A stretch of DNA of 64,000 nt from Datnioides undecimradiatus (taxonomy: Eukaryota; Chordata; Actinopteri; Lobotiformes; Datnioididae), in the NCBI GenBank assembly GCA_008933995.1, contig WARS01000013.1, positions 12,659,808 to 12,723,807 of the forward strand. The letters run 5' to 3'. Of the stretch, positions 1 through 13,834 are shown one piece after another. Numbering within the stretch: position 1 is the first letter of the stretch; every line of letters begins with the position of its first letter. The notes under the pieces are model-generated. The model was not told the origin of the DNA. It searched no databases and saw only the letters and a program-made list of their open reading frames with translations. A program made the position numbers and the translations under genes.

Positions 1-3000
1 CTGTCCAAAAATATCGCCTTTCTGGAAGCAATTATGCAAAAACAGACAAATGCCCTGTCAAGCAAGTGAAGCTCCTTACAACAAAATATGTGCCCCCCCC
101 CCCCAACCTGGAAGATTAAGACATTTGTTTACTCCTCTAGTCTCATTCCTCGATTGTCTTATTTTTAAAAAAGCACCCTATACTAACTAATATATTTTGG
201 ACACTAGACCTATTTCTGAACACAGAAATTGGTCAGTAAATAGTCTTTAATCAAGGGATTTGTTTGTATTTTTAGCCAGCCTGTGACGCACACTTTTAAA
301 ACGCAGTCTTCTTCAAATGTGACATCAGCTAACTATGTCTTTGTTAAACCTAATACCATGGCTGCTGGTGGAGATAATGAAAAGCATCAGGGGCCAATAG
401 CTGGTGCAGTTGCCTCTTGATAGACAGAAGCCTTCGTCTGTGTAGGAAATTGTGTTGTATTTCATTTCCTTTGGGAAAATTTCACAATAACATAATATTT
501 TTCCCCCATTTTGGCTGAGAATTGTTTTATTCCCATGTGTAACTGGTCAAATGATGATGACATAATTCAAAATGAGGTCTTTCCAAAGGAATAAGGGGCA
601 GTTTGACGAAGCACCTTAAGTAAAGATTTTCCATGTTAAGGTCTGTGGTTGCAGAGAACTCTCTTAAGTCTTCTCCTTTAAAGAAACTAAAATATTCACC
701 CACATATTTAAGGTTTTCTGCTTATCCTGGTCTTATATTAAAGAAATCCCTAAATCAATTACTGCACAAAAGACCTTAGCAAAACGCCTTATAGTACCTC
801 TGTATAAACAAAGGGAATCAGTGCATCTTAAGAGCAGTGTTCAGTGACAATATATTTGTTTCACTATCAGCCAAATAACAGTTGTTTAACCTTAATACAT
901 TACACAAAAATTACTTCACTACATCACAATCAAAAATCTGTAGTAGTCATTCATAAACCTAGAAAAATGCACATAACAGTGGGAGAAAGAATTAACCTCT
1001 CCAACAAAGTAACCTCAGGAAAAAGATACGTCAGTGCTCTGCAGCCTGATGAACTGTGATGTTGCATTGTAATGAACCGATTCTGGTGTTGTCAGAAATC
1101 TTTCTGTGAAATGTAAAAACTTGCCAACTGAACACAGCAGGTTGAAAAAAGAGAATACACCAAAAAGAGACTTCTAATATTATGCAGTGCTAAGGCTCAA
1201 AAAAAAGTTAAGACCCACAAAGCCTTTTTCCTTAAACTCTTATCACCCTTTAGTGCATACAAGCCTCCCACTGGTAGATCGAAACACTGGACTATCACGT
1301 CAGCTAATACAATCAACAGTCTGATTTATTATTTTAACTTTTAAAGCATAAAACATCCTACAAAAAAGTAGATGTGCTGAAAGCTCCCATTGTTAAAGCT
1401 GAGATTGAAACAGTACTGGGAGCAGACCTTCTAAGAGGAAATACTGAAAGATTTTCTTATTATTACAGTAACGACCATCCGGTGCAGCTTAAGTGAACAC
1501 CAGTGAACTCTGATTTATGTAGACAAGTAGGGGGTGTGATAAACCCCAGTTCAAAAGGGCCACATGTTCCCTCCCAGAGTGCAATCCTGCTCTGTAGCCC
1601 AGTGGTTTAATCCCAAATCAAACCCCCCCTGAGGTGGCAAACATCACAGAGAAACCTTTCATGAATGATTGCTGTGACATTGACAAACAAACAGACTGAG
1701 GGACCCATAGACGGGCCCACACATTCGCATACATCCAGCATTTATGGAGGGCTGTAGCAGCCTAGGTGGCTGATTGACTGGCTAACAGCCCAGCCCTCCC
1801 TCAGGCTGCAGCAGCAGTGGGGATTCAAATAATCAAATGATGAATTAAAGCTACAAAACAATAATAATAAAAAATAAACACACTTTTCTTGAGCAGGTCC
1901 ACAGTAGATACACAAGCCCTCAAACTAATTATGAACTTCTTGATTTAACACTTGCTGCTGCCCTTAATCACATAAAAAGCAACTCATCCAAAAGTTTTAA
2001 TGGTGCAGCAGTTCCTCTGCTGCGGGGGAAGTTCACTGCCGAGTACTTCGGGGGAAGCTGCCTGGACTCTTTCCTCCTCTTTATTTCTCACAATGAAGCA
2101 TGTGTTGAGTAAAATTAGCTCTTTGCTTATAACTGTATATTAGAGTTTAAATGCTGAAAATGAAGTGAAAATGATACCAGCCTGAGTGGCCGAGTATTCC
2201 CTGTAGTCATGTTTCCACCAGGGACTTTTGATGAAATCAAGAGAGAGAGCACTCTGCTCACAGGCTGTTTAATGTCACCACTGTGGATGACAGCACAGTT
2301 AGATATTATTCTGCCTCTGAAAGCCCCTTTGAGAGTTCAGTCATAGCCTTAAATTAAATTAAACAGATTAAGTACTGCATACATGACATTAGTGCATTAG
2401 CAGTCCAATATTTTGTTAGACCAACACCCTGTTTTTATGTCACCCCAAAAAAAACAATAAATACTAGTTATTCTCATATTTGTAATATACTGCTGAAAAG
2501 ATGTTTTAGACTACACATCCATGGTTCACCTAATGTCTTACCCACTGCATGGTAAAAAGACACGAGAGCAACATAAATAAAACCTATAAGCCACTGAGGT
2601 GCCAAGCTTTTGATCACCAACTCAGATTGATTGCTATAATTGTATTCTGTAGGCTTGATCCAAGTCTTGCGGGCTGTCTATTTTGTGACTGGTATTGCAC
2701 TTGGATGGCTCTACCTTTAAAGGACTAGTTACACTTTTCAGTTTTTAAGAATTAATATAAAGCTACAGCCTAAAATAGACTACTAGTTTAGCTTAGCATG
2801 AAGACTGGAAGCGGGAGGAAACATCTACCTTTGTTCAAATGTTTCCCATTCTAATAATCTTAATTAATGTGTCATTAATTAACACTTGAACAAATAAAAT
2901 TAAATGTTTTGGACCAAACACCTCAATATTGATACTGCAATATTCAGTATTGTAGGGATGATTATTGTGTCGTCACTGAATATTTACACATAGAGATTGT

Positions 3001-3830
3001 GACACCAGGTTATTTGACACCTCTATTTAACTGAGCCTATGAATTAGTTCCAGTGGGTAACTGACTGAATAATATGTTTATTAATGAAATTCAGACGTTC
3101 TGGTAGTGTACCCGGTACACTGATATTGATCTTCTCCTTAAACTCCCCCCAAGAAAGTGGTTAAGCATATTTCCTCTATCTTATCAACATGATCAATACT
3201 TTCCTTAAAAACCTGTTGTATATGACCTGACACATGTATTCTGCCCTGTAAAACTTTTTTTTTATTCTTCCTCTCAAAAACACTCAGTGTAACAAATGTG
3301 ATACAAAAAAAAATCTCAAAATGATATGGCAAAAACATTATTTTTTTTTAAATTGTTAAAAGGTTTAATAAACATCTCAAAAAACATTGAATTTTCTGGC
3401 TATGTGTCAGGCTTTACAGGGTTAAATATACACATTTCAAAACAACCTAAATTTGGTATATTACATTCAGGTTTTTACAACATAATGAATTTCTGAAAGT
3501 TATTCACTCACCCATACTCTGAAAAATTAAGGTCACTTTTGTTTCTAAGAACAGTTTCATTGACTGGCTTTAATATGACACACATGAAAAGACAGAATAA
3601 TTGGTTTTGTTGCTATTTCAAAGGTTTTTTTAAATGCTTTATTAAAGACAAAATGGCAGATTGCGTTAGAAGGCAACACCTGTCAAGTGTCTTGATATGG
3701 AGCACAGGAGGTAGATAATGTTTGACAGGACTGTTGTGATTACAGATCAAAGGTCCAAGTCTGTTTTCCTGTCAGATCCACCTTCACACTTCAGAGGGAT
3801 AGCTGTCTGCGAGTGAGCGTAAATCCGATC
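1..3830. other. No gene recognised (left flank)
   Basis: AT-rich sequence in which I see no exon with family similarity. It holds a poly-C run near 92-104 and a degraded dispersed-repeat fragment near 2760-2830. It could be intergenic or part of a large intron of a plus-strand gene whose last exon is at 3941-4213. GC-richer patches near 1700-1830 have no open reading frame I can name. Confidence 0.5.
2760..2830 (+). repeat. Dispersed repeat family A, fragment
   Basis: Contains the words TTTAGCTTAGCATGAAGACTG and GGAGGAAACA, closely matching the copy at 27001-27330. I recognise this as a common percomorph-type interspersed repeat. Only the middle part is clear here; the ends are not defined. 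Confidence 0.5.
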
Positions 3831-3940
3831 TGGGTGAGTGTGTCTCTGAAAATACTCTCTGAAAACAACTTTCCAACACATGTGCACATGTTAAATCTAA
3901 AGGCTTTCTAGAGCGTGGGAGCATCCTGGTCTTCAGCATC

Positions 3941-4213
3941 ATGGTTGAATTGGCCTTCTACCCGGCGGTGGCTCTGATGTATTTTTTTGGAGTGATGAAC
4001 GCTACAAAGGACGATCGTGTGGAGCTGGACGGCCGTGCATCGATGAATGTGTTCTGTCTGTTCGTGTTGGCACAGCCGCTTTGTCTTGTGCTGGGAGGAT
4101 ACACTGGCATGGCTACATACCTCCTCACAGCTCTGGTCTCCTACAACTTCCTGCCTTGGAGGCAGACAGAGCAACCTCCAAAGGAAAAAAAAGACTCAAA
4201 GAAGACAAAGTGA
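3941..4213 (+). CDS. Small multi-pass membrane protein, 90 residues, family not recognised
   Basis: Open reading frame of 90 residues. I do not recognise the family. There are two or three hydrophobic stretches, roughly residues 3-20, 36-53 and 57-70, then a charged lysine-rich tail ending in KKTK, which fits the KKXX dilysine signal that retrieves membrane proteins to the endoplasmic reticulum. The ATG has a strong Kozak context (A at -3, G at +4). It directly follows a plausible splice acceptor (CTTCAG at 3932-3937), and a good donor (GTGAGTG) lies about 105 bases upstream at 3832, so a 5' UTR exon with a mini-intron is possible. Joining to that donor gives an in-frame TAA just upstream of the junction, which favours the ATG as the true start. 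It could instead be the last exon of a longer protein, since the frame stays open back to 3863. Two AATAAA signals follow about 80-110 bases after the stop. The gene converges on kif21b. Confidence 0.5.
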   Translation: MVELAFYPAVALMYFFGVMNATKDDRVELDGRASMNVFCLFVLAQPLCLVLGGYTGMATYLLTALVSYNFLPWRQTEQPPKEKKDSKKTK

Positions 4214-4294
4214 GAACAAGGAACATGGACTGTGTGAAGATGAAGAGAAAGTGAATTCAAACAGGTTGCCAATGAGAAAATTATTTATGTAAAG

Positions 4295-4321
4295 AATAAA
4301 CATCCTTTCTATATGAATAAA
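4295..4321 (+). terminator. Tandem polyadenylation signals of the small plus-strand gene
   Basis: AATAAA occurs at 4295-4300 and again at 4316-4321, 82 and 103 bases after the stop codon of the 90-residue frame. A GT-rich stretch follows. This supports a real transcript end here. Confidence 0.55.
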
Positions 4322-4734
4322 TGCATGTGCTGCTGCCTTGCTAAACCATACTGTCGTTATGTAACCTGTTTGCACAAAAATGTTTTTAATCTGCAGTTGT
4401 AAACATCTGAGAGAAAGTACATTCAGTCCACCTCTGCATGAGGAAGTGACTCATTTTATGATTCCTGATGCAGCAGTGGGTTTTATGTTGGAAAATGGAT
4501 GCATCACTCTGAAGCTCCCATAACACGTAATAACCATGACAGAAGAACTGAACTGAAACGGAAGGGCACCGATTACAAAAACGTTTTATCAGCTCAAAAT
4601 GTTTTAGACCAATCATCATAAGACCAAAACAAGATGGAAATCAAACATGATCTTACTGAATTTAAATAACCAAGATCATCTTCAATGTATTTGTAAAGTA
4701 AATGTAAAGGTAACAGCCAGCTTGGTTTTGCATA

Positions 4735-4925
4735 GAGGCAACAAATTCCTACACAAGCACCTCTAAAGGTAACTAACATAATTATATCCCATTTGTATCA
4801 CATGTACAAAAACTGAAGTGTAAAAACAACAGTGACTGATTTTATATAGCCAACATGCTGAAGGTCACTTCCTGCAGTCTAGCCTGGCAATCTATGGCAG
4901 TGATAGGTATCTAGAAAGAGAAGTA
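4735..4925 (+). repeat. Dispersed repeat family A, 3' half
   Basis: The run from CACCTCTAAAGGTAACTAAC through AAACTGAAGTGTAAAAAC to GGTCACTTCCTGCAGTCTAG is, from memory, the distal half of the same percomorph-type repeat whose proximal half is seen at 27001-27330. It is diverged and has no clear ends. Confidence 0.45.
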
Positions 4926-6218
4926 TAATGCAATAACTAAAGAGCTTTAGAGGTGCTGTTAGGCAGACTCTGTTAGCCATGCACAAGGTCAGGCGAGTGT
5001 TGTACTAATCTTCTTATTTCAGAGTTACATGAAAAATGTCTTTTTACCACTTTAAGATCACATCTATAGTCAAATTGTGCATTTATGTAACAATATATGT
5101 CCAAAAATACAAATATGAAAATATGAAAGCCACATACTCTCTGGTTGGTGCTTTTTTTCTTTTGCCTTTCATGCCTTTTCAGCATGTGAAACTATTCCTT
5201 AAAGTAAGGAAAATAATTGGAATTGAATCGGTTCTTTCTATTTACAAATGTACATTTTGCATCCTAATATTAAAGTACATTGGTGTGGACTGTAAGAACT
5301 TACTCAGAAAAAGAAGTGAGTGCAACTTCTCATCCTTGACCTTACACAAATAACTAATATTATAGCTGAGTGTCTGTGGTGGATTATTCCAGCTGCTTAA
5401 CATTTTCTTCATAACATCTTCATTGAATACCTGATTGGACATGAATGCAACTGATCAATGAATGACTGAAATATTTAACATATTATACACATTCATGAAT
5501 GCTGGCAGCAGATCTCCCCACAAAAACATAATTATTACAAACACTTTGAAAAAAAACACCATTGTGTTTTTTTTTAATTATCCCCCCATGCTCATGAATG
5601 ACTGTGTATCCCTCTGATGTGGCGAAATCTGTTAGTGTGGAAAGTGCTGTGTGTGTGCTGCATTAACCAGGACTCAAAGAGAGAGTGTATAATGGGATTA
5701 GACAGTGCTATTTGGTTGATAGTCCAAGGCTTTGTTCAGTGGTCGTGCAGATGCTCGCTGTGTGTATCGAAGAAACAGTGGGATTTTTTTTTTTGAAGAT
5801 GTTTATGACTTTCCTCAGAAATCCTCTTTGAGTTCATGTTGTATTAAGTCATTTCCAGGCTATGAATGTGTTGCCTGTATCTCTCGCAGCACCTTGTTTC
5901 TCCTCTGATAGGTGTGAATGTACAAGAGTAAATAAGTTGATTACCTATTTTGTCAAGCATTTGCCATAAAGATCATACATTATGTTCGATTCAAGGTTAC
6001 GTCATTGATGCTGACAAAATGTCCACCTTTTAGGTTCTACATGTTTGTTCTGTCTCCTGTATAAAGTGTGTATGGTGTTCTCAGTTTAACGGGCATGTGT
6101 CTCACCAATGCTGCCTTTTGCGTTCTCCATTACTTAGGAATAGTATAAACAGTCTGAGCCCATATTGCTCATTTATTTACAGCATTCTGTACAGCCGTCT
6201 TAGCTCAATGACTTACAC

Positions 6219-6238
6219 TTGTTGTTGTTGTTGTTGTT
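6219..6238 (+). repeat. (TTG)n microsatellite
   Basis: Six to seven TTG units in a row. Confidence 0.85.
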
Positions 6239-7484
6239 TGTTTATCCATCTCAGTCCTTCCCTGCATTCAGTCTTGTGTCCATGATGCTGCTAATTATCA
6301 GTCTACTCATTTTATTTGCGTCTGTCAGTTCTTTTGCATCATCAGATCACAATCCTGCTATCATAGATGGAGAGCTGTGTTTAGAAATCATTAAAAAAAA
6401 GCCTTTTGCATCTGTAAGGATATGATCTACAATTGTTCCCGGATAATTTGTGTCATTGTCTCTGTATGACCACTACATCACTGTGATTATACACACTTAA
6501 GGAAATGATCAAAACAACAGCTGTTAAACTGAAGTGGAGATGAGTATTTTTCCTTGCCACTGTTTTAAAGTGCTGGTAATTCATTTGACTCAAGCACTTC
6601 CAAATGAGATGTCTTGTCCTTTATTCTGATGGAAAGTAAATGATTCACCCCACTACTGTGGTCTATTACCTGCACCTCATATATGTAAGTGTAACCATCA
6701 ACATTTTAATATTAGTTGTAAACGTGCATCATAAACAATCTGTTAACATGACATTGATACAGATATTTTATCACCTTGTGAAGTTGAGATGGTGAACGGG
6801 GTAGTGCCAGTGATTCATTAGCAGGTGAGGCAGCAATGCTGATAATGTTACTACATTGTGAATGTGTGTTGGAAGATTTCAACATCCCAGACAAATTGGA
6901 CAATTATTCCTCATTATTTATAGTGAAATAGGTCTCATCAATAGACATACCGCTATTTTATTATGTTGCTGTGAGATTGAGGTATTCAGTATACAGTGAC
7001 TCTGGCCTGCGTTCAGTGTATCTGTCTGCAGTAACTGTCTGACATTATGACTGGAGAGATTTAAATATTTTCGACTATTCTTTGTAAAATTTGAAAAAAA
7101 CAAGCAATTACTTGGGTAATTGACAAGTCTGGTTTGTATATCTGTGGGCAGATTCACTGTCACTGTGTCATCTCAGCTGTGTAAGATGCATGTAGTCATG
7201 AACCTTCAGGTGTGTGGCTGAAATCGAACTGAAGGCTGAGTGTGAGGCTTGGTTTGGTCCCAAGGAGATCAGAAGTGGTAGAAAAGGGCGTGTTTTGTTT
7301 TTCAGTAACTAAGGGAAATATCTCACTTTTAACCAATAAAACTGATGCTCACCAGCTAGTTGTTAACTTTATCTGTCATTTGATGCTGGGATGTTACCAT
7401 ACAATGGATTTATTGGAGCTTTGGTCCTGAAGAGTTGAGGGGAACTGCTCATTTCATCCATTGTTGACAGGCTATAAAAGATGA

Positions 7485-7960
7485 GGACTAATGTAGCTTT
7501 AACTATACAGATACTGTATCATGTCATACACAGTACCCTGTGCTTGCAATTCTATGAGGCTCTAATTAATATAAAGCAGGTACATTACAACAAACACCAT
7601 CTTAGCTTTTTGTGTTATCATGCTAATATTTGCTCATTTTCATGTAACAAAAACCACTGCCATGTCTGATGGGAGTGTCAGTAGTTTTGCAGGCATTTGG
7701 TCATAAACCAAAGAACTGGACAGGATCAGTTTGACCTGATATTGGTGCTTGATAAATGGACCACCAGCATTTTACATGACTTATCTGGGGACAGTGACTG
7801 TCAGTATGAAATATAGTGAAAATCCATCCAACATTTGTCATGATATCTGTGGACTGTGGAGGACCATCCAACGTGACATCGCAATCCAAATTTCTACTTG
7901 TCGAGCTGGACTTAAATTCATTTTACCTTACTCACAAGTAAGCATGATGAATATGGGACA
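7485..7960 (+). repeat. Dispersed repeat family B copy
   Basis: Contains GTTTTGCAGGCATTTGGTCA, then ATAAACCAAAGAACTGGACA, TTTGACCTGAT and AATCCATCCAACATTTGTCA. I recognise this order from a long, very abundant percomorph repeat. Related fragments occur at 37950-38270, 57690-58025 and 62440-62600. Confidence 0.55.
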
Positions 7961-8792
7961 TTTTCTATACTCTCGGGGTATTTGGCTGAATCTCAGATTG
8001 ATTTTTATACTTACAGGGTGATTGATAAAGTAGGACAAGGATTGATGGATCAGCAAGTGAGAACAGACCTACTGGAGCGTTGTAGTGTAATGAAACAGAC
8101 GAAGACATTCAAATGAAATTTCAGGAGTTTATTATATGGAGAGAGCAGATGGAGCACACACACAGCTGGGACGTGACGGGGTTTGTGTTTGGATGTTTAT
8201 TTGTTTGTGACTGGCATCTTCAAATGGTTTTTGCCTCCTCGAAGGCGGTAATGGCCATCGTACATCACAGTGCTTGTGTCTCCCGTCGCTGCTGGGACAA
8301 ACGCAGCCCAACACAAGTTAATGATCAGAGTTTGCAAAGGAAATGAAGATGTATGAGTTTTGACTCTGAATCTCTAACCCTGAAGTAGAAAGAAATGCAT
8401 CTAAATAGAAAGCATTTCCCCATGTCTATATCTAATCCCTTACAACATGTTTGCCTCTTTATCCTCAACAATCAATAAACTCGTCCTCATCCATCTCCAA
8501 AGTAAATCATGATGTAATTTCTTATTTATCAGCCAATGTGGTCTTAATATCGGATCAGGAGCTTGAAGATGCCATCTGCAGAGAGTTTGAAAATAATATA
8601 AAAACTACAATCAATCCGGTTTAAGAGGAAACACATTTCAGATAATCACAATATGACTGTAATCTTGTGAAAAACACTTCTTGAATTGTTCTGTGTGATC
8701 CAAACCACAAACGAAAGAAATCAATAAACAATAAGACCTGGATTCTGGATTCATCACATCAAAACACACTAAGGACAGTCGTTTTTAACTGG

Positions 8793-8798
8793 TTTATT
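8793..8798 (-). terminator. kif21b: Distal polyadenylation signal AATAAA, probable kif21b transcript end
   Basis: AATAAA on the minus strand, with a cleavage region about 15-20 bases downstream and then a T/GT-rich stretch, the usual arrangement of a vertebrate poly(A) site. Confidence 0.45.
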
Positions 8799-11700
8799 TT
8801 CTTGAGGGAACAGAGGATCCTTCATTAAATATTTACTTACATTATTTACAGTCAGATATTTTACATGGCTTGGTCGCATGCACGCTGTCATATTAAAAAA
8901 AACTGTACAAACATTTACACTCATTTAAGAGGGGGAGTATCTGTGCAATAAAAGGCACAAATGACCTTTGACCCTGCATTTTTGTCCCATGAGTACATAT
9001 TTTACAGACACTGCCACAAATTGTGTTAGCATATGTGAGCTCAATGTGACAACACACACCAGGAGAAAACCTACTTGAGCAGCTGCAGAGAAGACATGTG
9101 TTGGTGTGTGATAGTGATTTGCTGCAAAGCAGTAAAGTGCCCTCTTGATCAGCAGCCCTCTTGATTGTGTCTAAATGCGATCCCATCCCCTCAGCAGCCT
9201 GAGGCAAAGTTGAAAGTCTTTTCAGCCATGCTGATAAAATGAGCAGAGACATCATCTGACTTAGAACAGAATTCAACAATCTGTAGGACCATCTACAATC
9301 CTCAGAGTAATGATGGTTAATGTCCCACATACACATTCTGTTACTTTAAGGCAGTAAGGCCTGTTAGCTGAGGCACAAGGCTGATGCTGAGACACTGGAT
9401 ACTCAGGTTTCATTTCGTACCAGTCTTAAGATGCTTGGGGTGGGCAGGGCTGGAAATGCTAAAGGTGGCAATCACACAATCACTTTGGCAGCCTCTCTCA
9501 AACCTATTCTGTGGTGTTGTATCCAGTACCAGACCAACCAGTTGGTAACAGCCACTTTATGTTTGCTTTTGTTGTTAAAATTCCACACGGTCTATGTTTT
9601 GCTTTCAGCAAATTAAGCATACGCTAAGCTTCGCCCCTGAACAGCAATTGTCCAGTCATGGCTTATCAACTGTAACTAGGTGCCTGTCAAGCTTTGAATT
9701 TCTTGAATTTCTTTTGAATTTCTACATGCAGAAACAGTATTCATGGGCTTATTAAGCAAACCCCCATATATAAAGAGTTTGAAAAACACACACAAACGTG
9801 TAAGGAATGGATTTGCAAATCATTGGTTATTCCTCATCCACATGTCCTATTCTTTGGTAAAGTCTAAATCTACTGCGTTTCTTGTCCAAGTATTCAGATT
9901 CTTTTGTTTAATTCTGTGTGAAAGTTAGGACTGATTGTTTTTTAAAATGACAGATTTAAATTGGTAACTGTAAACTGCATAAATTCTGTGCAAGAAGGAA
10001 AAGCCTGACAGGCATAGCAACAGTCACTATGGGGTTCGGGCATTTGCAAATGCTCAGTTTTTGTTTTTTACCACCACTGGGGGGCAGCAAAGTCAGACAT
10101 TTTCAATAACATGGTGGCTTTAAATCTGAGCAAGGTATCAAGCATAGAAGCGATTTTTAGATTTGATTAAACAGCTTTTCAATTCAAACCAGATGATGAT
10201 AGCGGCTACAGGAACATCAAATATTTTTTATCTTTTCTTACATTTGGCAATGGACCAATACCGCCATTGGGGTATTGATCAAACAATGCTCACTACATGC
10301 TCAATTACACATTTAGTGCAATAGTATTCCTTTCTGAATTTCATCAGGCGGGATTTTACATTTGTTTATTGTTTAATAGTCAGAAATAGTCAAGGTAACA
10401 TTATTATGTCCCATGTCTCTGATTATATCTTTCATAGACTAATGTAACCTGTTTGCGGTCCGTATTATTAAGAAAAATGTCTGAATGCCAGCAGACAGCC
10501 AGGGACATAAGGATGGAGTGTCTACAGTGTCTTCATGCTGCTCAGAAAGGAAAAATTTGCATTCTCAGGTACCATTCACCGTAAAAAAAAATTGGCGCTT
10601 TAACAACAGGGACGTTCTGCAGACTGACTGTTCCTGTCTTAACTGCTATGTTACATACTGTGTCGGCACAGACATTAATATCATTGATTTCTAAACCTAT
10701 TGTATAGCTACACAGATGTGGTTTCTTGTTTTCAGTACAGTTTCAGTGCTTTAAGCCTCTTTTGGACTCAAACGCTGCCTTTGTAAACTAAGTCTAACAC
10801 TAGGCTCAATATAAGTACATATATAGTATTCACAGCAGTGTTCATTTTCCAAAGTGCATGTAAATCCTAACTTCTAGAGAATACCGTGAGGCTAGCTGAC
10901 GAGAAAGAAGTCCGTTAACCTCGACTAAATCACCTCTGTAATATTAAAAGAGGTATGACACACCTATTTACATGTGATCAAGTAATGAAGTGGTGCTGAC
11001 ATCAGCAGAATAGAGGACTCAGAATTTACAGAACGTTACATAATTTGTATGCATAATTTCATTTTAATTGCCTGTCAAAGCTTCCAATCAAATGGCCAAA
11101 TCCTTCTGAGATCTTGATAGAAAATCCACTCAGGTGTTAAATATTATGACTGACAATACAGGGAGGAATGAAGCGCCTACAGAAATTCTTGGTTTTGAGA
11201 TGCCCAACCAACTGATGAGCACCACTAACATCATGCATACTTAAGCAAATATACAAGCACAGGGCACCTCAGAGAGTACCTAAAGCTACAGTACTACAAC
11301 ATCTTCTCTAGCAATAAGTAGGAGTCTGGAGAAGTGAACAAAATGAGATAAAGGCTGTCTTAGCATTGTTATCACATGAACCACACCACAGAGCTGGTGA
11401 GCAGGGTCAGTTTGGCTAATTAGCACAGAAAAATACATAGTGTACAGCGAGGGGCCCAGTGGAGTCTGACTCAAGTCAAAGTGTGTAACCCATTATATTA
11501 TGGAGGTTAATTTCCCTACTGACCACACTTTGTACCGCTCACGGCAGTTTTATAGACAAGCTATTATACAGTTACCATATTTTACACATACTTTAAACAA
11601 GTAATTATGGTCAAAAACAGTGCATATCTTTTCAAAGTTGCAAGACTTTCCACTTTGGCCAGATTTTGGAAGATGTCGTTTCAGATGTGTACATTTTGTA

Positions 11701-13828
11701 GAGAAAAGGGCTGCACACAGTAAGTAAAGGGTATCAAATGCAAAAACAAAACATGGAAATGAGTCTTTTACAAAACAGTGTGGTACTGCTGACGGTACCT
11801 TTTTACTCTAAGCAAAATAAAAATCTCTCAAACAAGGCATTTGGTCGATTCAAAGAGCTACCTAAATTCACAGGGTCAAGTAATGACTAATGTTTGACTA
11901 ACATTATCCTTCAACCTTTACCTGAGTTTCTAAGTATTAAAAATATTAGAACCAAGAACGCTTCAAACAAATCACCTGCATCCACACATCTCCATTCACC
12001 ACCACCCCCTCAACATAAAATTAAAACCTGTATCATTGCTTTTGGAGAGTAAGCAGCTTCATACCATGTTAGCTGTACATGCTCCCTCTTAGAGGGAGGG
12101 GAATTTGCAGAAAGTATGTTGAAGGTATGAACCAACCTCACAACCAATGGCTGCTGTTTTGAAGATCAAAGTTTCCTTTACTTAAACTACATGTTTCTGG
12201 GTCTTTTTCAAGAAAAAGTGCACCAAATCACCAAAGTATTTTTTTTTCCCAACAGAAGCATTGAAATTTTGGAGCTGAAGAACAAAACTTAAATGTGATT
12301 TGGTAATAGAAACAGACATGACTTGAGTTTTGTCATAGAGTAAGCTTTGAAATGCTACGTCAGTTTAGACCGACACACGCAAAAAACAAGTTTATAAATT
12401 GAAAGTTATAACCCATATTCGGAACAAAAAGGTAATTGAACTGACTTTAAGACTTGTGTTATTATTGTTGCCTGTAGGAGTGTGCGTGTGTGTGTGTGTG
12501 CCTGTGTCTGTCTCAGTGGATTGCTGCAGTGCTGAATTTGTTTCATTAAAGAGACACTAAATCAACACAGTGAGGGATGCCAAGACCTATCAGGCAAGAT
12601 GGATAACCGCAACATCCACTGAAATCTTATGTTTGTGTGAGTCCACAGTTTGTGCGTGTGTGTGTGTTGCCCACACGCATAATCTGCCACATAAACAGAT
12701 TTGTACATCAGTGCACTGGTACAGGAAGTTTCTTCCTGCCTTTAAATGTAGCAGCAAATAGTGGGTGGAAGAAATTGGGATTTTAATAAGAAATCCCTCT
12801 CAGTTATGACCTACTTTCACCCAAGTAATCTTGCCTGAAAAGCAGCTGGTAGAGCAGCGAGACCTCTAATTAAATACGCTTCCCAGAGAAGTTCAGTAGC
12901 GGGGAAGGAGGTGGACTCAGTAAGGCTGGTCAGTCCGACACAGTCGCTAACCTTAAAGATTGAGTGGAGCTGAAAGCAGGCTGGGGGAGGGGGCGAAACT
13001 TGAAGGGGCCCCTATTACCATTCATGTGGAGGATAAATGGCAGGTATTGCCCAGATACCATAGGATGGTCAGGATAATGATCTGGCACTTTGGCCTCCGA
13101 GGAGTGTCTACTGTTTGTGCCATGTGCATATGCAGGGGTGTTTCTTATTTTCACCGCAGTTAGCACTTTACAGAGCAGATAATACAATCCGGTCAGAATC
13201 CTATGGGGACCAGTGCAACCTTAGTTGTGCTACTGGATGTGCGCTTTCCTTGCAAGGTCAGCAGCTAGACAGTCTGATAGCCAGTGGGCCACAGAGGACT
13301 CATCCAAACGGAGATGAAGAACCAGGCATTAAATAAAAGACCTCAAAAATGTCAAGCACCAGGTGTTTGTACACAGAGACCCGTAAAAATGTTCCCTCCT
13401 ACCTCACACCAAAGTCCAAAACAACTGAGGTAGGGAAAATAATAAATTAGTAAGAGTCATTAAAAAAATGAACACAACTTGTGGAACAGAATAAAGTTTC
13501 AGTAATATACAGAGAGCAGCTTGAACTAAAAGTGACTGGAGGGAGTTAAAGTGAAAGTTTTTTTCCACTGATGAATTCCAGTTATGTTTAAGTCAAGATC
13601 AACGTCTAATGATCCATCCACCTTGATTAACAGAGTATGATCCTCTAGTTTGTTCCTGAATGGAGGAACAGAGGTCCCAGTTGTTAGTTATCGTCCTTGT
13701 GGGATTCAGATTCATCCCGGGTCTTGACTCTGACAATAAATACATGAATGCACTAGTCTTTGAGCAAACTCATCTCTTACCGTTCCACAAGGATTCTGAA
13801 ACCTTGCTTAAAGAACAGAAGGACACTT

Positions 13829-13834
13829 TTTATT
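13829..13834 (-). terminator. kif21b: Possible proximal polyadenylation signal for kif21b
   Basis: AATAAA on the minus strand, followed by T/GT-rich sequence, about 1.46 kb after the stop codon. A candidate for a shorter transcript. Confidence 0.3.

Larger units (their letters stand above)
4336..8784. other. Intergenic region between two convergent genes
   Basis: No exon recognised on either strand. It contains degraded dispersed repeats (4735-4925 and 7485-7960), a TTG microsatellite at 6219-6238 and AT-rich unique sequence. It separates the plus-strand transcript end near 4335 from the inferred kif21b transcript end near 8785. Confidence 0.5.

Noticed and set aside
8893-9336. 147-residue minus-strand frame
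   Set aside because: Cys/Ser/Leu-rich without recognisable features; it sits in the probable kif21b 3' UTR.
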